A DNA stretch of 64,000 nt from Sphaerisporangium corydalis (GCF_025506355.1 NZ_JANZYP010000021.1:1-64000); one strand, 5' to 3'; positions 44,138 to 54,155 are shown, counted from the stretch's first letter. The notes: a model not told the origin generated them from the letters alone. Made by a program: numbers and translations.

Positions 44138-45367
44138 GTGAGCACCGACCCGTGGGGCCGGGTAGACGACGACGGCACCGTCTACGTTCGTACGGCCGAG
44201 GGAGAACGGGCCGTCGGGTCCTGGCAGGCCGGTGAACCGGAAGAGGCCCTCGCCTACTTCCATCGCAAGTACGACGAGCTGGCGACCCAGGTGGAACTGC
44301 TGGAACAGCGGGTCCGGGGCACCGACCTGCCACCCGCACAGGCCGAGGCGACGATCGTCAAACTGCGGGAGTCCATCGCCGAGGCGCACGCCGTCGGCGA
44401 CCTCGCGGCCCTGGAAGGCCGCCTCGAGGCGCTCACCGACCTGGTCGGCAAGCGCCGTGAGGAGGTACGGGCCGCCCGGGACCAGGCACGCGCCCAGTCC
44501 CGGGAGATCAAGGAACGCATCGTCGCCGAGGCCGAGCGCATCGCCGAGGACACCACCCACTGGAAGTCCGGCGGCGAGCGGCTGCGGCAGCTCGTCGAGG
44601 AGTGGAAGGCCGCCGAGCGCATCGACCGGGTCACCGAGGCGGCCCTGTGGAAGCGTCTCTCGGCCGCCCGCACGGCCTTCGCCAAGCGGCGCAAGTCCTA
44701 CTTCGCCGGGCTGGACGAGCAGCGCGAGTCGGTGCGCAGCATCAAGGAGCGCATCGTCAGCGAGGCCGAGGCGCTGTCCGGTTCGAGCGACTGGGGCGAG
44801 ACCGCCTCGGCCTACCGCGAGCTGATGCGGCGCTGGAAGACCGCCGGCCGGGCCTCCCGCGAGGCCGAGGACGACCTGTGGAACCGCTTCAAGGCCGCCC
44901 AGGACCAGTTCTTCCAGGCCCGCTCGGCGGTGTTCGCCGAGCGCGACGCCTCGCTGCGGGAGAACGCCGAGGCCAAGGAGGCCATCCTCGCCGACGCCGA
45001 GCGCATCATGCCGGTCACCGACGCGCGCGCCGCGCGGGCGGCCCTGCGGAGCGTGCTGGAGCGGTGGGAGTCGGTGGGCGCGGTGCCGCGCGAGATGCGC
45101 GACAAGCTGGAGGGCGGCCTGCGCCGGATCGACGAGGCCGTGCGCAAGGCCGAGGAGACCGAGTGGAAGCGGTCCAACCCCGAGGCACGCGCCCGGGCGC
45201 AGAACACCGTCGACCAGCTGCGCAGGTCCATCGAGCAGCTGGAGGGCCGCATGGCCAAGGCGACGGCCGCCGGCAAGGACAAGGACGTCAAGGAGGCCGA
45301 GGAGGCCATCGCCGCCCGCCGGTCGTGGCTGGAGGAGGCCGAGCGCACCCTGGCCGAGTTCTCCTGA
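44138..45367 (+). CDS. DUF349 domain protein
   Basis: 409-residue, highly charged helical protein with three DUF349 repeats (about 75 residues each: WKSGGERLRQLVEEWKAAERIDR, WGETASAYRELMRRWKTAGR, ARAALRSVLERWESVGAVP). The fold is coiled-coil like; the family has no settled function, although links to ribosome binding and nucleoid have been suggested. I use the GTG at 44138 because STDPWGRVDDDGTVYVRTAEG is the family N-terminus and GGGAGG lies five bases before; a GTG at 44123 with GGAGG upstream is also possible. Convergent with rel. Confidence 0.85.
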   Translation: MSTDPWGRVDDDGTVYVRTAEGERAVGSWQAGEPEEALAYFHRKYDELATQVELLEQRVRGTDLPPAQAEATIVKLRESIAEAHAVGDLAALEGRLEALTDLVGKRREEVRAARDQARAQSREIKERIVAEAERIAEDTTHWKSGGERLRQLVEEWKAAERIDRVTEAALWKRLSAARTAFAKRRKSYFAGLDEQRESVRSIKERIVSEAEALSGSSDWGETASAYRELMRRWKTAGRASREAEDDLWNRFKAAQDQFFQARSAVFAERDASLRENAEAKEAILADAERIMPVTDARAARAALRSVLERWESVGAVPREMRDKLEGGLRRIDEAVRKAEETEWKRSNPEARARAQNTVDQLRRSIEQLEGRMAKATAAGKDKDVKEAEEAIAARRSWLEEAERTLAEFS

Positions 45368-45471
45368 CCGGCCCGCGCCACGAGCGCCCTGCCGCGCGGG
45401 GGCGCGGCACGGGCGAACGCCCCCCGTCCCCGCGCCCCGGCCGATTCCGTGGTCCTGAGGACGGCCGATCC

Positions 45472-45577
45472 ATGACGCGGCGGACGTCCAAGGCGCCCTG
45501 GATGTCTCGGGCGGTCGTCAGTTCGTGACGCGGTAGACGTCGTAGACGCCCTGAATGTTGCGGACGGCCTTCAGCAC
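45472..45577 (-). repeat. 53-bp tandem duplication of the rel 3' end
   Basis: 45472-45524 and 45525-45577 match at 39 of 53 positions (hand alignment). The upper copy is the last coding segment of rel, [14 protein letters not shown] before TGA; the lower copy, after the stop, still reads RDIQGALDVRRVMD. So the end of rel was copied once and the new copy is now non-coding or untranslated. The rest of the 45368-45517 gap shows no other signal. Confidence 0.85.
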
Positions 45578-47866
45578 GTGGCCCAGGTGCTTGGGATCGC
45601 CCATCTCGAAGGTGAACTTGCTGACCGCCGTGCGGTCGCGTGAGGTGGTCACCGAGGCGGACAGGATGTTCACGTGCTGGTCGGACAGCATGCGCGTGAC
45701 GTCCGACAGCAGGCGTGGCCGGTCGAGCGCCTCCACCTGGATGGCCACCAGGAACACCGAGTCGTCGCTCGGCGACCAGCTCACCTCGACCAGGCGGTCG
45801 GGCTCGGTCCTGAGCTGCTCGATGTTCGGGCAGTTGAGGCGGTGCACCGAGACGCCGTGGCCCCGGGTCACGAAGCCCACGATGTCGTCGCCGGGCACCG
45901 GCGTGCAGCAGCGCGACAGCCGCACCCACACGTCGGAGTCGCCCGCCACGATCACACCGGCGTTGGTGCCGGTGCGCGGCCGGCCGCGCAGCTTGGTGGG
46001 CACCGCCGCCTCGGCGATGTCCTCCTCGGCGCCCTCGACCCCCCCGAGCGACTGCACGAGCCGCTGCACGACCGCCTGAGCGGCCGTGTGACCCTCTCCG
46101 ACGGCCGCGTACAGGGCGCTGACGTCGGGATAGCGCAGGTCCCTGGCGAGGGCCAGGAGGCTCTCTCCGGACATCAGGCGCTGCAGCGGGAGGCCCTGCT
46201 TGCGCATGGCCCGCCCGATGGCCTCCTTGCCGGCCTCGATCGCGGTCTCGCGGCGCTCCTTGGAGAACCACTGGCGGATCTTGTTGCGCGCCCGGCCGCT
46301 CTTGACGAACTTCAGCCAGTCACGCGAGGGCCCGGCGTCGGGCGACTTGGAGGTGAAGATCTCGACCGCGTCGCCGTTGCTCAGCCGCGACTCCAGCGGC
46401 ACCAGGCGCCCGTTCACCCGGGCCCCGATGCACCGGTGGCCGACCTCGGTGTGCACGGCGTAGGCGAAGTCGACCGGGGTGGCGCCCTCGGGCAGCGCGA
46501 TCACCTGGCCGCGCGGCGTGAAGACGAACACCTCCGACACCGACAGGTCGAAGCGGAGCGACTCCAGGAACTCGCCCGGGTCGGCGGTCTCCTTCTGCCA
46601 GTCCAGGAGCTGGCGCAGCCAGGCCATGTCGCCCGCCGACTTCACGCGGGCGCCGGCCGGGCCGGAGACGCCGATCTCCTCCTTGTACTTCCAGTGGGCC
46701 GCGACCCCGTACTCCGCGCGGTGGTGCATGGCGCGGGTGCGGATCTGCAGCTCCACCGGCTTGCCCTCGGGCCCGATCACCGTGGTGTGCAGCGACTGGT
46801 ACATGTTGAACTTGGGCATCGCGATGTAGTCTTTGAACCGGCCGGGAACGGGGTTCCACCTGGCATGGATCGTTCCGAGCGCCGCATAGCAGTCGCGCAC
46901 CGTGTCGACGAGCACCCGGATGCCCACCAGGTCGTAGATGTCGTCGAACGCCACCTCGCGCGCGATCATCTTCTGGTAGATCGAGTAGTAGTGCTTGGGC
47001 CTGCCCTTGACCGCCGCGCGGATCTTGGCCTCGCGCAGGTCGGCGGAGACCTTCTCGATGACCTCCTGCAGGAACAGGTCGCGGCGCGGGGCCCGCTCGG
47101 ACACCATCCGGGCGATCTCGTCGTAGCGCTTGGGGTAGAGCATCCCGAACGCGAGATCCTCCAGCTCCCACTTGATGGTGTTCATGCCGAGCCGGTGGGC
47201 CAGCGGCGCGAAGATCTCCAGCGTCTCGCGGGCCTTCTGCTCCTGCTTGTGCCGGGGCAGGTAACGCAGGGTGCGCATGTTGTGCAGGCGGTCGGCGAGC
47301 TTGATGACCAGCACCCGGATGTCGCGGGACATGGCCACGACCATCTTGCGCACGGTCTCGGCCTGCGCGGCGTCCCCGAACTTGACCTTGTCGAGCTTGG
47401 TCACCCCGTCGACCAGCAGGGCGATGTTCTCCCCGAAGTCGGCGCTCAGCTCGTCCAGGCCGTAGGCGGTGTCCTCCACGGTGTCGTGCAGGAGGGCGGC
47501 GCACAGGGTCTCGTCGTCGGTGCCGAGCTCGGCCAGGATCGTCGCCACCGCGAGCGGGTGGGTGATGTAGGGGTCGCCGCTCTTCCGCTTCTGGTCGCGG
47601 TGATGGTAGGCCGCCACATCGTAGGCGCGCTCGATCACGCGCAGATCCGCCTTCGGGTGGGTGGCCCGGACCGTCTTGAACAGCGGTTCCAGAACCGGAT
47701 TCATCGCGCCACCCCACTGCCCCCCGAACCGGGAAAGCCTGCGACGTGCGGCAGGCGCCGGTTTCTCGTCCGTGCCGGCGGACATGGCTAAACCCGTTTC
47801 GTCCGCGGGCGCGGAAACCGGCTCAGGGGTGTCGGTCACGTCGGGCAAGGCCACATCACGGGGCAC
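45518..47866 (-). CDS. rel: bifunctional (p)ppGpp synthetase/hydrolase
   Basis: Stringent-response enzyme that makes and breaks (p)ppGpp. The 782-residue product has the HD hydrolase domain ([35 protein letters not shown]), the synthetase domain ([29 protein letters not shown]), TGS domain ([31 protein letters not shown]), zinc-finger region ([17 protein letters not shown]) and C-terminal ACT domain. Both catalytic halves look intact, so it should be bifunctional as in other actinobacteria. GTG start at 47864-47866 with GAGGAG. Follows apt in the conserved order. Confidence 0.96.
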   Translation of the reverse strand: MPRDVALPDVTDTPEPVSAPADETGLAMSAGTDEKPAPAARRRLSRFGGQWGGAMNPVLEPLFKTVRATHPKADLRVIERAYDVAAYHHRDQKRKSGDPYITHPLAVATILAELGTDDETLCAALLHDTVEDTAYGLDELSADFGENIALLVDGVTKLDKVKFGDAAQAETVRKMVVAMSRDIRVLVIKLADRLHNMRTLRYLPRHKQEQKARETLEIFAPLAHRLGMNTIKWELEDLAFGMLYPKRYDEIARMVSERAPRRDLFLQEVIEKVSADLREAKIRAAVKGRPKHYYSIYQKMIAREVAFDDIYDLVGIRVLVDTVRDCYAALGTIHARWNPVPGRFKDYIAMPKFNMYQSLHTTVIGPEGKPVELQIRTRAMHHRAEYGVAAHWKYKEEIGVSGPAGARVKSAGDMAWLRQLLDWQKETADPGEFLESLRFDLSVSEVFVFTPRGQVIALPEGATPVDFAYAVHTEVGHRCIGARVNGRLVPLESRLSNGDAVEIFTSKSPDAGPSRDWLKFVKSGRARNKIRQWFSKERRETAIEAGKEAIGRAMRKQGLPLQRLMSGESLLALARDLRYPDVSALYAAVGEGHTAAQAVVQRLVQSLGGVEGAEEDIAEAAVPTKLRGRPRTGTNAGVIVAGDSDVWVRLSRCCTPVPGDDIVGFVTRGHGVSVHRLNCPNIEQLRTEPDRLVEVSWSPSDDSVFLVAIQVEALDRPRLLSDVTRMLSDQHVNILSASVTTSRDRTAVSKFTFEMGDPKHLGHVLKAVRNIQGVYDVYRVTN

Positions 47867-47938
47867 TCAGACTCCTCACGTCGAGTCCAGATCCTCCAGT
47901 GTATCCACGCTGGGGACACCGACCTCGCGGGGAGTGGA

Positions 47939-48457
47939 TCAGATGACCACCAGGGCACGCACATCGACGCCGTTCAGGCGGTTCCTGCCCTTGAGGAAGG
48001 CGAGCTCCATCAGCACGGAGACGCCGACGACGTCGGCACCGGCCCGGCTGACCAGTTCCACCGCCGCCTGGGCCGTGCCGCCCGTGGCGAGCACGTCGTC
48101 GACGATGAGCACGCGGTCGCCCGGAGCGAAGGCGTCGCGGTGAACTTCGATGACGGCGGAACCGTACTCCAGATCGTAGGACGCTTCGAGCGCCTCGGCA
48201 GGGAGTTTGCCCTTTTTACGGACGGGCACGAACCCGGCGCCCGACCGGTAGGCCACCGGGGCCGCCAGGATGAAGCCGCGCGCCTCAATGCCGACGATCT
48301 TGTCGACGTCCAGGTCCTCGGCGAGCGCGTCGATCACCGCGCGGAACGCGGCGGGATCCCCGAGCAGCGGGGTGATGTCCTTGAAGACGACACCCGGCCG
48401 GGGATAGTCGGGGACGTCCCTGATCCGGCCGAGGATCGTGGTGGTGAGGTCGGTCAT
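47939..48457 (-). CDS. apt: adenine phosphoribosyltransferase
   Basis: Purine-salvage enzyme forming AMP from adenine and PRPP. The 172-residue product has PDYPRPGVVFKDITPLL near the N-terminus, GIEARGFILAAPVAY and the PRPP loop VLIVDDVLATGGTAQAAVEL (about 121-140). The ATG at 48455-48457 was chosen (MTDLTTTILGRIRDVPDYP); an upstream in-frame start would overlap the secF terminator. It sits 72 bp before rel in the direction of transcription, as in most actinobacteria. Confidence 0.95.
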   Translation of the reverse strand: MTDLTTTILGRIRDVPDYPRPGVVFKDITPLLGDPAAFRAVIDALAEDLDVDKIVGIEARGFILAAPVAYRSGAGFVPVRKKGKLPAEALEASYDLEYGSAVIEVHRDAFAPGDRVLIVDDVLATGGTAQAAVELVSRAGADVVGVSVLMELAFLKGRNRLNGVDVRALVVI

Positions 48458-48487
48458 GCGGGGGGGTCCCTTCCGGACGGCAGCGAA

Positions 48488-48522
48488 GCGCCCCCGTGAT
48501 ACCAGTGAGATCACAGGGGCGC
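48488..48522 (-). terminator. hairpin between secF and apt
   Basis: GCGCCCCCGTGAT (48488-48500) pairs with ATCACAGGGGCGC (48510-48522), 12 of 13 bp, loop of 9. It follows the secF stop by 16 bp and precedes apt by about 30 bp, so it probably ends the yajC-secDF transcript. Confidence 0.75.
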
Positions 48523-48538
48523 CGCGCCGGATGCCTTG

Positions 48539-49636
48539 CTAGCGCTTCTTTCGCTTGCCTCCGGCCACCGCGCCGTTCGACGAGGCGGTGGCACCCGGGG
48601 AGGCGCCGGCGGAACCGGCCGCCGCCGGCTCCTTGCCCTTGCCGCCGGAACGGGGGGCGTCCTCGACCGCGGCCGTCTTCTTGTTGGTGGCGAGGCGCTT
48701 GGCGAGCGCGATGTACTTCGGCTCGCGCTCCTTGAGGCGCACGAGCAGCGGGGTCGCCACGCACAACGAGGAGTACGTGCCGACGATCATGCCGACGAAC
48801 AGGGCGAGCGACAGGTCCTTCAGCGTGCCCGCGCCGAACAGCGTGGTGCCGATGAACAGGATCGCCGCCACGGGCAGGATCGCGACCAGCGAGGTGTTGA
48901 GCGATCGGATCAGGGTGTGGTTCAGGGCGTTGTTGGCGGCCTGCGTGTAGGTCATCTTGGCGGTCGTGCCGAGCTTGGCGGTGACCTCCTTGATCATGTC
49001 GAACACGACGACCGCGTCGTACAGCGAGTAGCCGAGGATCGTGAGGAAGCCCAGCATGGTCGCGGGCGTCACCTCGAAGCCCGACCAGGCGTACACGCCC
49101 GCGGTGATGACCAGGTCGTGGATCAGCGCGACCACCGCCGCCAGCGCCATCTTCCACTCGAAGGCCAGCGTGAGGTACAGGATGATCGCGATCATGAAGA
49201 CGATCAGGCCGATGACGGCCTTGTTGAGGACCTCACCGCCCCAGGTGGCGCCGATGATCTGCTTGCTGACCTGGTCGCCAGGGACCTTGTACTTGTCGGA
49301 GATGACCTTCTGGACCCGGCTGACCTCGCTGACCGGCAGGCTCTCGGTCGTCACCCGCCAGCGCGGGCCGGCCTCCTGGACGATCACCTGGTGGACGCCG
49401 GCGCCCTCGACCGTGGACCGCACGTCCTGGATGGTGGAGGAGGTGGGCTTGCTGAAGCTGAAGACCGAGCCGCCCTTGAACTCGACGCCCAGGTTGAGGC
49501 CCTGGAACACCAGGCCCGCGATCGAGATCACCAGGAGAAAGCCGGACAGGCCGTACCAGAGCCTGTAGCGGCCGACGAAGTCGATGTCGACCTCGCCGCG
49601 GTACAGACGGCGCCCGATCACGCCGATGCGCGACAT
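48539..49636 (-). CDS. secF: protein translocase subunit SecF
   Basis: Membrane partner of SecD; uses proton motive force to help pull secreted proteins across. The 365-residue product has six predicted spans, a large periplasmic P1 domain after the first (FKGGSVFSFSKP motif) and the conserved LTILGYSLYDAVVVFDMIKE and SLNTSLVAILPVAAILFIG blocks. An Ala/Gly-rich tail with KKR end is typical of actinobacteria. ATG at 49634-49636 overlaps the secD stop by one base. Confidence 0.96.
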   Translation of the reverse strand: MSRIGVIGRRLYRGEVDIDFVGRYRLWYGLSGFLLVISIAGLVFQGLNLGVEFKGGSVFSFSKPTSSTIQDVRSTVEGAGVHQVIVQEAGPRWRVTTESLPVSEVSRVQKVISDKYKVPGDQVSKQIIGATWGGEVLNKAVIGLIVFMIAIILYLTLAFEWKMALAAVVALIHDLVITAGVYAWSGFEVTPATMLGFLTILGYSLYDAVVVFDMIKEVTAKLGTTAKMTYTQAANNALNHTLIRSLNTSLVAILPVAAILFIGTTLFGAGTLKDLSLALFVGMIVGTYSSLCVATPLLVRLKEREPKYIALAKRLATNKKTAAVEDAPRSGGKGKEPAAAGSAGASPGATASSNGAVAGGKRKKR

Positions 49637-51429
49637 CAGCCCTCCTGCGTAATGGTCGTGCGGACGTCGGCCGGCTCACGGCTCATGCGCTCGGCGTCCA
49701 GGCCGGAGAGCTTGTGGCCCTTGGCGAAGAACGGCACCTTGGCCAGCGCGGCGACGAACGGCTTGGTGAACAGGAACACCACCATGATGTCGATCAGGGT
49801 GGTGAGCCCCATGGCGAACGCGAACCCGGCCACGCCGCCGACGGCCAGGAAGTACAGCACCAGCGCGGCGATGAACATGACCGCGTCCGCGATCAGGATC
49901 GTGCGCCGGGCCCGCACCCAGGCGACCTCGACGGCCACCCGCAGGGATCGCCTGCCTTCCTTCATCTCGTCGCGCATTCGCTCGAAGTAGACGATGAAGG
50001 AGTCGGCGGTGATGCCGATCGAGACGATCAGGCCGATGATGTGCGGCAGCGACAGGCGGAAGTTGGCGTTGTGACCCAGCAGCACGACGGCCTGGTAGGT
50101 CAGGATCGTCGCCACCCCGAGGCTCGCCACCGCCACCAGGCCGAGGCCGCGGTAGTACAGCAGGCTGTAGAACACCACGAGGATGAGGCCGATGCCGCCC
50201 GCGAGCAGGCCGCCCCTGAGCTGGTCGGCGCCCAGCGTGCCGGACACCTCCTCGATCGAGCTCTGCACGAACTTCAGCGGCAGCGCGCCGAACTTGAGCT
50301 CGTTCGCCAGGTCGGTGGAGGTCTTCTGGGTGAAGCTGCCGGAGATGCGGGCCTGGCCGCCGGGGATGGGCTCCTCGATCACGGGAGCGGAGATGACCAC
50401 CCCGTCCAGCACCATGGCGAGCTGGTTGCGCGGCTGCGGCGCGCTGGTGATCTGCCCGGTGATCTTCGCGAACTGGCTGGCGCCCTGGCTCTTGAAGTTG
50501 ACCGAGACGATCCACTCGCCGGTGGTGGAGTCGACGCCGGAGGTGGCACCGGAGACCTCGGTGCCCTTGACCGCGGCCTTCTCCAGCACGTACTTGGCGC
50601 CACCGTCGTCGCTGCAGGCGACGATCTGCTTGCCGGGGTCGTCCTGGACGCCGCGGCCCGGGTCCTTCTTGGTGCAGTCGAGGTTCTGGAACTGCGTGGC
50701 CACCGCGGGGTCGACGCCCGTGAGGTCGACTCCGGCGAGGGGGTCCTCGGCGGTGGGGGCGGACGGCTGCCCGCTCGGCTGGCCCGAGGGCGCCGAGGCG
50801 CTCGGCTCGGGGGTGGCGGCCTTGCCGCTCGGCTTGGCCGAGGCGCCCGAGGCCGACGCGGAGGGCGCCGGGGTCGGGGCGGTCAGCGCCGAGGACAGCG
50901 CCCGCCCGGCGGGCGTGCCGCTGGGCGCGGGCTTGGCCGTCGACGACGGTTCGGCGGTCGGCTTGGCGGAGCCCTTGCCCGTGGGCGACGGGCTCCCTGA
51001 CGGCACGGGGGTGGCCGGGGCGGTCGGCAGCTTGCCCGGCGTGGCGTTGGCGGCGGCCACCGCGAGCACTTGACGGAACCGCAGCTCGGCCGTGGTACCG
51101 ACGCTCTTGACGACCTCGTCGGTGCCAGCTCCGCCGACCGAGATGACGATGTTGTCACCGGACTTGGCGACGTCGGCGTCGGCCAGGCCGTGGCCGTTCA
51201 CCCGTTCACGGATGATGTTGACGGCCAGGTCGAGGCTCTCCTGGGAGGGAGCGGCCCCGCTCTGCGTGACCGGTGACAGCGTCACCGTGGTGCCGCCGGC
51301 GAGGTCGAGCGCGTACTTCGGGACGAATGCCTTTTGCAGGAGCATCGTCGCGCCCATGGCGAGGATGAGCGCCAGGAGCGCCAGGAGCACGCGTCCCGGT
51401 CTGCTCTGGCTACTGGTCGATGGGGCCAC
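49636..51429 (-). CDS. secD: protein translocase subunit SecD
   Basis: Accessory Sec subunit with six spans. The 597-residue product has the DLAGGTTVTLSP start of the periplasmic P1 domain, a long Ser/Ala/Pro/Gly-rich insert of roughly 115 residues (about 135-245) inside P1, the P1 head with GEWIVSVNFKSQGASQFAKITG, and the membrane part with RGGLLAGGIGLILVVFYSLLYYRG and the SIGITADSFIVYFERMRDEMKEGRS-like block. The GTG start (51427-51429) has a weak ribosome-binding site. Cotranscribed with yajC (42 bp upstream) and secF. Confidence 0.95.
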   Translation of the reverse strand: MAPSTSSQSRPGRVLLALLALILAMGATMLLQKAFVPKYALDLAGGTTVTLSPVTQSGAAPSQESLDLAVNIIRERVNGHGLADADVAKSGDNIVISVGGAGTDEVVKSVGTTAELRFRQVLAVAAANATPGKLPTAPATPVPSGSPSPTGKGSAKPTAEPSSTAKPAPSGTPAGRALSSALTAPTPAPSASASGASAKPSGKAATPEPSASAPSGQPSGQPSAPTAEDPLAGVDLTGVDPAVATQFQNLDCTKKDPGRGVQDDPGKQIVACSDDGGAKYVLEKAAVKGTEVSGATSGVDSTTGEWIVSVNFKSQGASQFAKITGQITSAPQPRNQLAMVLDGVVISAPVIEEPIPGGQARISGSFTQKTSTDLANELKFGALPLKFVQSSIEEVSGTLGADQLRGGLLAGGIGLILVVFYSLLYYRGLGLVAVASLGVATILTYQAVVLLGHNANFRLSLPHIIGLIVSIGITADSFIVYFERMRDEMKEGRRSLRVAVEVAWVRARRTILIADAVMFIAALVLYFLAVGGVAGFAFAMGLTTLIDIMVVFLFTKPFVAALAKVPFFAKGHKLSGLDAERMSREPADVRTTITQEG

Positions 51430-51471
51430 TGGTGGTCAGTTCTTTCGTCAAGGGGTTTGCGGTGAGCCTAC

Positions 51472-51846
51472 TCAGGACTTCGGATTGGTCGAGCCCTCGT
51501 CTCCCCTGCGCTCAGGGGCGTCTACCACCGTCTCGTCGGCGAGGGTCTCCCGCTCGACCTCTTCATTGTCCACCGTCTCGTCCTCGACCGGAGTCAGCAC
51601 ACGGCCGATCGCGGCCTTGGTCCACCGGGTCTGCACGCCGGGCGCGATCTCCAGGATGACGTCGTCGTCCTGGAGGGCGGCCACGGTCGCGAAAAGGCCG
51701 GTGGTGGTCATCACGCTGGTACCAGGCGTGAGATTGCTCTGCATCTGCGCCTGCTCCTGCTGCCGCTTGCGCTGCGGGCGGATGAGCAGGAAATAAAAGA
51801 CCACGACCAGCAAGATCAGTGGCACGAACGATCCAAGGCCCTGCAC
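51472..51846 (-). CDS. yajC: preprotein translocase subunit YajC
   Basis: Small single-span protein of the SecDF-YajC complex. The 124-residue product has one membrane span (FVPLILLVVVFYFLLIRPQRKRQQ) and the conserved SVMTTTGLFATVAALQDDDVILEIAPGVQTRWTKAAIGRV fold, then an acidic tail. The start is the GTG at 51844-51846 with GGAAGGAAG upstream; the open frame continues farther upstream without homology. First gene of the secretion operon. Confidence 0.93.
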   Translation of the reverse strand: MQGLGSFVPLILLVVVFYFLLIRPQRKRQQEQAQMQSNLTPGTSVMTTTGLFATVAALQDDDVILEIAPGVQTRWTKAAIGRVLTPVEDETVDNEEVERETLADETVVDAPERRGDEGSTNPKS

Positions 51847-52386
51847 GGGGCTTCCTTCCGGTAAGTACTGACCGGCCTGGCGCCGGATGTCTGGCGACGA
51901 TCGGCACGGCCACACTCTGATCATGTCAGCGTACACAGCCAGCCAAGCCACGGAGTTTAGGCGAGCTTGTCAAAGCCCGGCAACGAACCCACGCTCCGGC
52001 ACGCAGGAAAGTTCCCGTTGTCACCGATCTGTGACCAGCCGATACAGCAGGCTTGAAACTTTCGGACGTCGCGCTCCCCCGGGCCGGGCGCCCGCCGCCG
52101 GAGCAGGGCATACGGCCGCCCGAGTGGCCCGGACCAGGGACGACCGGGGGCCGTCGCGCGGAGGGTCCGGCGCGGTTCCCTGTCAAGGGTTCCTGTCAGA
52201 ACCGCACCGGCGCCACCTGCCGGACGGGTTACCGGCGCCGACCGGGGCGATTTAGAAATTTCAGTGAATTGTCCGGATTTCCCGCCCGTGCCCGCCGGAA
52301 CGGGCCGGGCGCCCGCCGCCGGTGCCCTCCCGATCTCACCCCGGCGGGACAATCCCGTTTGCCGCCTCAGGAGACAGGGTCCCGTC
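51847..52386. other. yajC upstream region, no gene; promoter and 22-bp direct repeat
   Basis: Open frames here have no recognisable protein. On the minus strand TTGCCG (51978-51983) and TAAACT (51954-51959), 18 bp apart, form a likely yajC promoter with a leader of about 100 nt. A perfect 22-bp direct repeat, cored on GGGCGCCCGCCGCCGG, is at 52080-52101 and 52301-52322. A short AT-rich patch (52250-52270) interrupts otherwise GC-rich sequence. The lower half, beyond 52130, shows nothing else. Confidence 0.6.
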
Positions 52387-52490
52387 CGTGGGCTCAGGCG
52401 AAGTCGTCCTTCGTCGCCTCATGCCGGGGTCGTCGTCCGACGCCTCGGGCGCGGTCGTCGTCCGGCGCCTCAGGGGGCGGGGTCGTCGAA
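52387..52490 (-). repeat. degenerate 23-29-bp tandem repeat over the ruvB stop
   Basis: Four units: 52464-52490, 52439-52463, 52410-52438 and 52387-52409. On the minus strand they share GGACGACGACC followed by a variable middle and (T/C)GAGGCG. The first contains the ruvB TGA (52470-52472). Units differ in length by small indels, so the array is old. It probably arose from copying the ruvB tail LFDDPAP. Confidence 0.75.
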
Positions 52491-53519
52491 CAGGGCAGGG
52501 TGGGTGATCGCGCCGAACGCCTGCGGCGGCGGGGTCAGCCCGAGGTGCAGCCAGGCGGACGCCGTCGCCACCCGCCCCCTCGGGGTGCGGGCCAGCAGGC
52601 CCTGGCGGACCAGGAACGGCTCGGCGACGACCTCGACGGTCTCGGGCTCCTCCCCCACGGCCACCGCCAGGGTGGACAACCCGACCGGGCCGCCGCCGAA
52701 CTTGCGCAGCAGGGCGCCCAGCACGGCGCGGTCGAGCCGGTCGAGCCCCTCGGCGTCGACCTCGTACAGGTTGAGCGCGGCGGAGGCGATGTCGCGGGTG
52801 ATGACGCCGTCGGTGCGGACCTCGGCGAAGTCGCGGACCCGCCTGAGCAGGCGGTTGGCGATGCGGGGCGTGCCGCGCGACCGCCGGGCGATCTCGTGGC
52901 CGCCCTCCTCGGGCAGGTCGAGGGACAGCAGCCGCGACGAGCGGCGCAGCACCTGCTCCAGTTCCTCGACGTCGTAGAAGTCCATGTGGGCGACGAAGCC
53001 GAACCGGTCGCGCAGCGGCGCGGGCAGCAGGCCCGCGCGGGTCGTGGCCCCCACGAGCGTGAACGGCGCGATCTCCAGCGGGATGGCGGTGGCGCCCGGG
53101 CCCTTGCCGACGATGATGTCGACCCGGAAGTCCTCCATGGCCAGGTAGAGCATCTCCTCGGCGGGACGGGCCATGCGGTGGATCTCGTCGATGAACAGGA
53201 CCTCGCCCTCGGAGAGGGTCGACAGGATCGCCGCCAGGTCCCCCGCCCGTTCCAGGGCGGGCCCGGAGGTCAGCCGGAGCGGCATCGCCAGCTCGGCCGC
53301 GATGATCATCGCGAGGGTGGTCTTGCCCAGGCCGGGCGAGCCGCTCATCAGCACGTGGTCCGGCGGCCGGCCCCGGCGGACCGCGCTTTCGAGCACCAGG
53401 GAGAGCTGCTCGCGCACCCGGCCCTGGCCGATGAACTCGCTCAGCCGCTTGGGCCGCAGCGCCGACTCGATCGCCTGCTCGTCGCCTTCGGCGTCCGGCG
53501 ACACCAGATCCCTCTCCAC
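52470..53519 (-). CDS. ruvB: Holliday junction branch migration helicase RuvB
   Basis: Hexameric AAA+ motor that drives branch migration with RuvA. The 349-residue product has Walker [12 protein letters not shown] (about 60-70), Walker [12 protein letters not shown], the sensor and beta-hairpin region ([19 protein letters not shown]) and winged-helix C-terminal domain with TPRGR. GTG start at 53517-53519, 15 bp after ruvA. Last gene of the LexA-controlled ruvCAB operon. Confidence 0.97.
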   Translation of the reverse strand: MERDLVSPDAEGDEQAIESALRPKRLSEFIGQGRVREQLSLVLESAVRRGRPPDHVLMSGSPGLGKTTLAMIIAAELAMPLRLTSGPALERAGDLAAILSTLSEGEVLFIDEIHRMARPAEEMLYLAMEDFRVDIIVGKGPGATAIPLEIAPFTLVGATTRAGLLPAPLRDRFGFVAHMDFYDVEELEQVLRRSSRLLSLDLPEEGGHEIARRSRGTPRIANRLLRRVRDFAEVRTDGVITRDIASAALNLYEVDAEGLDRLDRAVLGALLRKFGGGPVGLSTLAVAVGEEPETVEVVAEPFLVRQGLLARTPRGRVATASAWLHLGLTPPPQAFGAITHPALFDDPAP

Positions 53520-53534
53520 GGCTGGTCAGCGCCC

Positions 53535-54155
53535 CTATCGCACGCTCAGGGCCCGCAGGGCCGCCTTCAGCAGGGCCGCCACCGCGGGCGTGCGTCCCGC
53601 GGCGAGCTCCGCGTCGGCCTCGGGGGAGACGACCGCGATGGCCTCGTCGGCGTCCTTGGCGGAGTATCCGAGGCCGACCAGGCCGGAATGGACCTGTTCG
53701 CGCCAGGCCGGCTTCTTGGCCTGCCCGTTGAGCGCGGCGGCCAGGGCCGCGTCGGGCGTGCCGAGCTTGTCCTTCAGCTCCAGGATGATGCGCTGGGCGC
53801 CCTTCTGCCCGATGCCGGGGACCAGGGTGAGGGCCTTGACGTCGGCGCTCGCGACCGCGACCCGCAGGGCGTTCGGCGTGTGGACCGCGATCATGGCCAG
53901 CGCGAGCCTCGGGCCGACGCCCGAGGCGGTCTGTACCAGCTCGAACACCACGCGCTCGTCGTCGGTGCCGAAGCCGAACAGCGTGAGCGAGTCCTCGCGT
54001 ACCACAAGGGAGGTGGCCAGCCGGGCGTCCTCGCCGACGCGGAGCGTCGCGAGGGTGCCGGGGGTGCAGTGGACCAGGACGCCGACGCCGCCGACCTCCA
54101 CCACCGCGGAGTCGGGGGCGATCGCGGCGACGCGCCCGGCGACCGAGGCGATCAC
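53535..54155 (-). CDS. ruvA: Holliday junction DNA helicase subunit RuvA
   Basis: Junction-binding tetramer that loads RuvB. The 206-residue product starts (GTG, 54153-54155) with [26 protein letters not shown] (OB fold), followed by helix-hairpin-helix motifs ([13 protein letters not shown] and [20 protein letters not shown]) and the C-terminal RuvB-binding domain ([15 protein letters not shown]). Overlaps ruvC by four bases. Confidence 0.95.
   Translation of the reverse strand: MIASVAGRVAAIAPDSAVVEVGGVGVLVHCTPGTLATLRVGEDARLATSLVVREDSLTLFGFGTDDERVVFELVQTASGVGPRLALAMIAVHTPNALRVAVASADVKALTLVPGIGQKGAQRIILELKDKLGTPDAALAAALNGQAKKPAWREQVHSGLVGLGYSAKDADEAIAVVSPEADAELAAGRTPAVAALLKAALRALSVR

Noticed and set aside
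51926-52352. Small leftward frames upstream of yajC as genes or a riboswitch
   Set aside because: No conserved motif, start signal or riboswitch core was recognised; they share codon bias with random GC-rich DNA.
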